Below, piece after piece: positions 9,814 to 12,805 of a stretch of DNA of 12,805 nucleotides. The DNA is taken from NCBI GenBank assembly GCA_046727955.1, contig JBKPDO010000378.1, positions 1-12,805 on the forward strand, given 5' to 3'. Position 1 is the stretch's first letter. The number at the start of each line of letters is the position of its first letter. Source of the stretch: DASVXQ01 sp046727955. GTDB taxonomy: Bacteria; Actinomycetota; CALGFH01. The notes beneath the pieces were generated by a model, which saw only the letters and a list, made by a program, of their open reading frames with translations, was not told the origin of the DNA and did not search any database. The translations under genes were made by a program, and so were the position numbers.

Positions 9814-9829
9814 CCGAACTCGCGATCGG
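9814..9829. promoter_or_regulatory. Candidate LexA (SOS) box before uvrA
   Basis: CCGAAC-TCGC-GATCGG resembles the actinobacterial LexA consensus TCGAAC-N4-GTTCGA. The inner ten specified bases differ at one position, and both outermost bases also differ. It is nested in a wider inverted repeat, CGCCCGA/TCGGGCG (9811-9832). It lies 18-33 nt upstream of the uvrA ATG and downstream of the candidate -10, a position where LexA could block transcription. uvrA is SOS-induced in many bacteria. Confidence 0.35.
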
Positions 9830-9852
9830 GCGCCAGCGAACCGGCCGCAGCC

Positions 9853-9858
9853 ATTGTA
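9853..9858 (-). promoter_or_regulatory. Candidate -10 box for uvrA
   Basis: The minus strand reads TACAAT, a good sigma-70-type -10 in otherwise GC-rich DNA, 56 nt before the uvrA ATG. No recognisable TTGACA-like -35 stands 16-18 nt upstream. Read on the plus strand the same spot gives TTGTAA (9855-9860), which could act as a weak -35 for the divergent hydrolase gene. Confidence 0.45.
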
Positions 9859-9883
9859 AGCGGCGACCCGACAGGGCTTATTC

Positions 9884-9897
9884 CAGTGTGCACAATG
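9884..9897. promoter_or_regulatory. 14-bp near-palindrome in the divergent uvrA/hydrolase promoter region
   Basis: CAGTGTGCACAATG pairs at 6 of 7 positions around TGTGCACA. Its ACAATG end is also the inverse of CATTGT at 9852-9857. It sits 40 bp upstream of the hydrolase start and about 26 bp upstream of the candidate uvrA -10, so it could serve as an operator for either gene. The binding protein is unknown. Confidence 0.35.
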
Positions 9898-9926
9898 CGG
9901 GGGCTGTGCTTGCCGCTCGAGACATC

Positions 9927-9934
9927 AGGAGGAG
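9927..9934 (+). promoter_or_regulatory. Shine-Dalgarno of the hydrolase gene
   Basis: AGGAGGAG ends 2 nt before the ATG at 9937 (AGGAGG ends 4 nt before it). It makes that ATG the start, in preference to the GTG at 9886, from which the frame is also open. Confidence 0.75.
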
Positions 9935-9936
9935 CG

Positions 9937-10593
9937 ATGGCTGACTTCGACCCTGCCCATGTCGAGCCGGATGGGCGACCGCACCGGTACCCGGGCGGGC
10001 TGCTGACGGTGACCAAGCTCTCGGTCGGGCCCTTCGACAACAATGCCTACCTGCTGGCCGACCCGGAGGCCGGGGAGGTGCTGCTGGTCGACGCGGCCAA
10101 TGAGGGCGAGCGGCTGCTCGGTCTGCTCGAAGGGCTGCGGCTGGTCGGCATCGTGACCACCCACCGCCACCCGGACCACGTCCAGGCGCTGAGGGCGGTG
10201 CTCGAGGCGCACGACGTCTGGAACGGCGCCCACGCGGCCGACGCCGACGATATCGCCAGCCAGGCGGGGGTGCGGCCCGACCGGCTGCTCGAGCACGGCG
10301 CCAGGATCGACGTCGGCCGCTTCCAGGTCGAGGTGCTGCACACGCCAGGGCACACCGAGGGCTCGATCTCCTTCAGACTGCCGTCCAGCCAGGTCCTGAC
10401 CGGGGACGCGCTATTCCCCGGCGGGGTCGGCAAGACCACCGGCCGGGCCGCCTTCGAGCAGGCCATCGACTCGGCCGAGCGGCACCTGCTGTCGCTGCCG
10501 GGCTCCACGCGGATCTCTCCGGGGCACGGTGACGACACCGCGGTGGCGCGGGAGCTTCCCCAGCTCGACGAGTGGAAGGCCAGAGGGTGGTGA
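9937..10593 (+). CDS. Metallo-beta-lactamase-fold hydrolase, glyoxalase II-like
   Basis: The 218-residue cytosolic protein has the full metal-binding set of the glyoxalase II branch. THRHPDH gives His76, His78, Asp80 and His81; TPGHT gives His139; LTGDALF gives Asp157; SPGHG gives His197. Early NNAYLL and VDAAN are also typical. No signal peptide is present, so it is not a secreted beta-lactamase. Hydroxyacylglutathione hydrolase is the usual automatic label, but actinobacteria use mycothiol or other thiols, so the true thioester substrate is unknown. The position divergent from uvrA matches Rv1637c/uvrA in Mycobacterium tuberculosis, which supports orthology. A role in repair is not shown. 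It is convergent with the PBP gene across a hairpin-rich spacer. Confidence 0.92.
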   Translation: MADFDPAHVEPDGRPHRYPGGLLTVTKLSVGPFDNNAYLLADPEAGEVLLVDAANEGERLLGLLEGLRLVGIVTTHRHPDHVQALRAVLEAHDVWNGAHAADADDIASQAGVRPDRLLEHGARIDVGRFQVEVLHTPGHTEGSISFRLPSSQVLTGDALFPGGVGKTTGRAAFEQAIDSAERHLLSLPGSTRISPGHGDDTAVARELPQLDEWKARGW

Positions 10594-10657
10594 GCGCGCG
10601 AGGGCTGGCCCTGCAGCACAGCGGCAGAGCGACCATGGCACAGGCGCTCTTGGGGGG

Positions 10658-10692
10658 CCGTGGGGGGAGCTCGCTCCCCCCACATGGATCGA
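10658..10692. repeat. Palindromic repeat family B, copy B2
   Basis: Core 10660-10683 has arms GTGGGGGGAGC/GCTCCCCCCAC around TC. In copies B1 and B3 the centre is GA, so the B2 core is the inverse orientation, yet the right flank ATGGATCGA stays on the same side. It is the first hairpin after the hydrolase stop (10593) in the convergent spacer with the PBP gene, so it may end transcription from both sides. Confidence 0.75.
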
Positions 10693-10699
10693 CCGGCCC

Positions 10700-10720
10700 C
10701 GGCGCGCGAAGCGCGCGCCG
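10700..10720. repeat. GC-only hairpin between copies B2 and B3
   Basis: CGGCGCGCG-AAG-CGCGCGCCG is a perfect 9-bp stem with a 3-nt loop. It touches the left edge of copy B3, whose GCGCGCGCC flank forms one arm. With the two B palindromes it gives three hairpins in about 85 nt, typical of a strong bidirectional terminator lacking U-tracts. Confidence 0.6.
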
Positions 10721-10752
10721 TGGGGGGAGCGAGCTCCCCCCACATGGATAGA
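10711..10752. repeat. Palindromic repeat family B, copy B3
   Basis: This copy is nearly identical (40 of 42 nt) to B1 at the other end of the window, including both flanks. Its core, 10720-10743, starts exactly 60 nt after that of B2. It lies 18 nt beyond the PBP stop codon and so would be the first hairpin in that transcript. Confidence 0.75.
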
Positions 10753-10769
10753 GGGTGTTCGCGAAGCGC

Positions 10770-12458
10770 TCAGGCCGCGCCGACCGTGCGGAAGAAGCGC
10801 GCGGCGATCGGCGCGGCGACCTCGCCGCCGACGCCGCCGCCCTCGACCACCACCGCAACGGCCAGGTCGCCCTGGTAGCCGATGAACCAGGCGTGGGTGG
10901 GCTGGTTGTCACCGCTGCCGAACTCGGCGGTGCCGGTCTTGCCCGCCACGCCGTCGGGCAGGCCGGCGCCGACGGCGGTGCCGGAGGTGACCACCTGGCG
11001 CATCAGGTTGCGCAGGGTGTCCGCCACGCCCGCGTCGAGCGCCCGCGGCGCCGGCTGGTCCGCGTCGAGGGTGGCGAGCGCCTGGTCGTCGAGCAGCCTG
11101 GGCGCGCGCCAGGTGCCGGAGTCGACCGCGGCCGCGACGCTGGCCATCTCCAGCGGGCTGGCGGTGACCTGCGCCTGCCCGAACGAAGACATGGCCAGCT
11201 CGGCCTGGCTCTGCGCCGCCGGCGCCCTGCTGGTCACCGCGGGGATGCCCGGGGCGAGGGCCACACCGAAGCCGAAGCGGGAGGCCGCCTGCGCCAGCTC
11301 CGACCCGCTCAGCCGCCCGGTCGCCAGCTGCACGAACGCGGTGTTGCACGACTTGGCGAAGGCGACGTTGAAGGGGATCGTGCCGAGCTGCTCCTGCTCG
11401 AAGTTGTGGATGGTGATGCCGCCGACCTTGACCTCCTTGGGGCAGGTCACCTTATCGCTGAGCTGCAGGCCCTTCTCGAGCAGGGCGGCGGTGGTGATCA
11501 CCTTGAAGGTGGAGCCCGGCGGGTAGCGGCCCAGGGTGGCGCGCTGGAAGCCGGTGCTGGGCAGGTTCACCATGGCGCGGATCGCGCCGGTGGAGGGCTG
11601 CAGCGCGACCAGGGCGGCCAGGTGGCCGCCAGCGTCGCCCAGGGCGCTCTCGGCGGCTGTCTGCACGCGCGCCTCGATCGTGGTCTGCACGGGGGCGCCA
11701 GGCTTGCCGCCGAAGCTGCGCAGCACCTTGACCTCGTTGTCGTCCTCGTCGACCAGCGACACCTTGGCGGTCGGGCTGCCGGCCAGCCGGCGCTCGAACG
11801 CCTGCTCGATCCCGCCCTGGCCGACCGCGTCGCCGGGCTGGTAGGGCGCGCCCAGGTGCAGCTTCTTCAGGTCGCCAGCGGTGGCCTTCGCCTTGACCGA
11901 GCCGACCAGCCAGGCCAGGGACGCCGGCCCGGAGCCGCCGCCCTCGGGGCCGGCCAGGGTGCTGCCGTCCTGCGCGAGGACGGAGCCCCGCTCGGGCCAC
12001 TCCCTCGTCTGCTTGAAGCGCATGCCCTCCTGCAGCTCGGGGTGGATGGTGGCGGGCGACCAGTCGACGCGCCAGTCGCGGCCGAAGCGGCCGGGCTTGG
12101 AGAGGTGGAGCTGGCCCTGGTAGCTCCAGTTGCCGACGCCACGCAGGCTGAGGATGGCGGTGAACGGCGCGGTCGCCCTGGTGCCGCCCTCGGTGCGCAC
12201 CCGGCCGAGGTTGAGGCGCATCCTGGTCACCTTGAGGTCCGCGCGCATGCGCTCGTGCTGCTCGGCGAAGTCGTCCGGCGGCAGGTTGACCAGCCGCAGC
12301 ATCGCCGGGTAGTCGGCCCGCGCCCAGGCCGCCAGGTACTCGGAGGCCACCGGGTCCGCCGTGGCCCGCAGCCCCGGAAGCACCAGCGCGGCGCCGGCGC
12401 CCAGAGCCGTCACCAATACGAGCGCTATCACGATGGCGATGATCCAGGACCGCCGCAC
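10770..12458 (-). CDS. Class B penicillin-binding protein with MecA_N/NTF2-like N-terminal region
   Basis: This is a membrane-anchored D,D-transpeptidase that cross-links peptidoglycan outside the cell. The 562-residue protein starts with an uncleaved-looking membrane anchor (about 5-27). An NTF2-like region of the MecA_N type follows (about 33-150: ASEYLAAWARADY, GRDWRVDWSP). A PBP dimerisation-like region runs to about 270, then the transpeptidase domain. The catalytic motifs are complete: SxxK as Ser316-Thr-Phe-Lys319, SxN as Ser370-Cys-Asn372, and KTG as Lys507-Thr-Gly509. No PASTA domain is present. The GTG start is supported by GGAGGT 6 nt upstream. It lies 114 bp downstream of uvrB on the same strand. 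The MecA_N region is shared with staphylococcal PBP2a, but that fold is widespread in Gram-positive PBPs and does not by itself mean beta-lactam resistance. Confidence 0.93.
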   Translation of the reverse strand: MRRSWIIAIVIALVLVTALGAGAALVLPGLRATADPVASEYLAAWARADYPAMLRLVNLPPDDFAEQHERMRADLKVTRMRLNLGRVRTEGGTRATAPFTAILSLRGVGNWSYQGQLHLSKPGRFGRDWRVDWSPATIHPELQEGMRFKQTREWPERGSVLAQDGSTLAGPEGGGSGPASLAWLVGSVKAKATAGDLKKLHLGAPYQPGDAVGQGGIEQAFERRLAGSPTAKVSLVDEDDNEVKVLRSFGGKPGAPVQTTIEARVQTAAESALGDAGGHLAALVALQPSTGAIRAMVNLPSTGFQRATLGRYPPGSTFKVITTAALLEKGLQLSDKVTCPKEVKVGGITIHNFEQEQLGTIPFNVAFAKSCNTAFVQLATGRLSGSELAQAASRFGFGVALAPGIPAVTSRAPAAQSQAELAMSSFGQAQVTASPLEMASVAAAVDSGTWRAPRLLDDQALATLDADQPAPRALDAGVADTLRNLMRQVVTSGTAVGAGLPDGVAGKTGTAEFGSGDNQPTHAWFIGYQGDLAVAVVVEGGGVGGEVAAPIAARFFRTVGAA

Positions 12459-12464
12459 CCCTCA

Positions 12465-12470
12465 ACCTCC
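12465..12470 (-). promoter_or_regulatory. Shine-Dalgarno of the PBP gene
   Basis: The minus strand reads GGAGGT, 6 nt before the GTG at 12458. It decides the start, which also falls directly before the hydrophobic anchor. Confidence 0.75.
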
Positions 12471-12515
12471 GATCCGCGCGACTGCCGCCCCTGGTGGGGC
12501 CGCCCCTTGGGCCAG

Positions 12516-12521
12516 GTTGTA
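12516..12521 (-). promoter_or_regulatory. Weak candidate -10 box for the PBP gene
   Basis: The minus strand reads TACAAC inside a short AT-richer patch (CATAAACGTGGTACAAC) in the 114-bp uvrB-PBP spacer. No -35 is recognisable. The PBP gene may have its own promoter here or be read through from uvrB; no clear uvrB terminator is seen. Confidence 0.25.
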
Positions 12522-12572
12522 CCACGTTTATGAGAGCCGATCGGCAGCCACCCGAGGGCAATGCGACGCCGC

Positions 12573-12805
12573 TCAGCCCACCCCGACCTCGGACATCGCG
12601 CGCAGCTCACGGCGCAGGTCGGCGACCTCGTCGCGCAGCCGCGCAGCGTACTCGAAGCGCAGGTCCTTGGCGGCCTCGTGCATCTCCTCCTCCAGCGACT
12701 GGATGAGCCGCACGAGATCGTCCTTCGGCATGCCGCTGGCGGCCGGCTCGGCGGCGCGGCGCCCCGCCCGGCCCCGGGCCGGCGTGGGGGCGTGGCCCTT
12801 GCGGG
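12573..12805 (-). CDS. uvrB: UvrB, C-terminal end (5' part outside window)
   Basis: UvrB is the helicase-like subunit that verifies damage and recruits UvrC. Only the last 76 codons and the TGA are present; the frame is open to the window edge. A basic Ala/Pro/Arg linker (KGHAPTPARGRAGRRAAEPAASG) leads into the C-terminal UVR motif, MPKDDLVRLIQSLEEEMHEA followed by AAKDLRFEYAARLRDEVADL. This coiled hairpin contacts the matching UVR motif of UvrC (about residues 211-246 there). The order MPKD-x-L, LEEEM, FEYAARLRDEV is diagnostic of UvrB rather than of UvrC or ClpC-type UVR motifs. Confidence 0.92.
   Translation of the reverse strand, partial: RKGHAPTPARGRAGRRAAEPAASGMPKDDLVRLIQSLEEEMHEAAKDLRFEYAARLRDEVADLRRELRAMSEVGVG

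Noticed and set aside
9886..9936. Longer hydrolase starting at GTG 9886
   Set aside because: AGGAGGAG directly before the ATG at 9937 marks the start; the extra 17 codons cover the promoter-region palindrome.
10658..10752. CRISPR-like array from the two copies 60 nt apart
   Set aside because: Only two copies, a fully palindromic unit with no unique spacer of constant type, and no cas genes nearby.
10594..10769. Small proteins encoded by repeat family B (peptides such as MWGERAPPTA on the minus strand)
   Set aside because: The frames arise only from the palindrome and lack ribosome-binding sites. The copies differ by structure-neutral inversion, which does not suggest protein selection.
10770..12458. 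Beta-lactam resistance island (MecA-like PBP plus MBL-fold protein)
   Set aside because: The MBL protein lacks a signal peptide and is of the glyoxalase II type, a conserved neighbour of uvrA; the MecA_N region is common in ordinary Gram-positive PBPs. No mobile genes are present.
10755..12533. Very long plus-strand open frame (592 codons) opposite the PBP gene
   Set aside because: It is the antisense shadow of the PBP in GC-rich DNA: composition is Gly/Ala/Arg/His-rich without a family motif, and the minus-strand frame has all transpeptidase motifs.

Overview
This 12.8 kb window is high-GC DNA from an actinobacterium. The protein families and their order point to Actinomycetota: an actinobacterial-type WhiA, a RapZ with GLSGAGRS in its P-loop, a UvrA with a degenerate first zinc finger, and frequent GTG starts. 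Nothing in the sequence allows a genus call. It is a conserved chromosomal neighbourhood rather than an island: I see no phage, plasmid, CRISPR, toxin or defence genes, no RNA genes and no intact transposon.

Layout from left to right. 1-119: 3' flank of gap with a strong palindrome. 120-6044 (minus strand): a colinear run uvrC > rapZ > yvcK > whiA > gap. The first four genes overlap by 4, 4 and 1 nt, so they are probably translationally coupled; gap follows after 153 bp with its own strong Shine-Dalgarno. 6045-6290: the longest non-coding gap (246 bp), holding a possible leaderless uvrC promoter, two palindromes and a diverged repeat copy. 6291-6758 (plus): a MarR-family regulator divergent from uvrC. 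6759-6862: an 85-bp sequence repeated in tandem, whose second copy runs into the 3' end of uvrA. 6863-9796 (minus): uvrA. 9797-9936: divergent promoter region. 9937-10593 (plus): metallo-beta-lactamase-fold hydrolase. 10594-10769: convergent spacer with three GC-rich hairpins. 10770-12458 (minus): class B penicillin-binding protein with a MecA_N/NTF2-like N-terminal region. 12573-12805 (minus): 3' end of uvrB.

Functionally, the window carries genes for all three subunits of the UvrABC excision nuclease (uvrB only in part), linked to the conserved uvrC-rapZ-yvcK-whiA block that connects repair, cell-wall precursor metabolism and WhiA-controlled division/sporulation genes, and then to glycolysis through gap. 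The PBP adds peptidoglycan cross-linking.

I did not find a new multi-gene system. The most unusual material is non-coding. One repeat family (A) brackets marR in inverted orientation and supplies the last ~22 codons and the stop of uvrA. A second palindromic family (B) sits at gene 3' ends in three copies.
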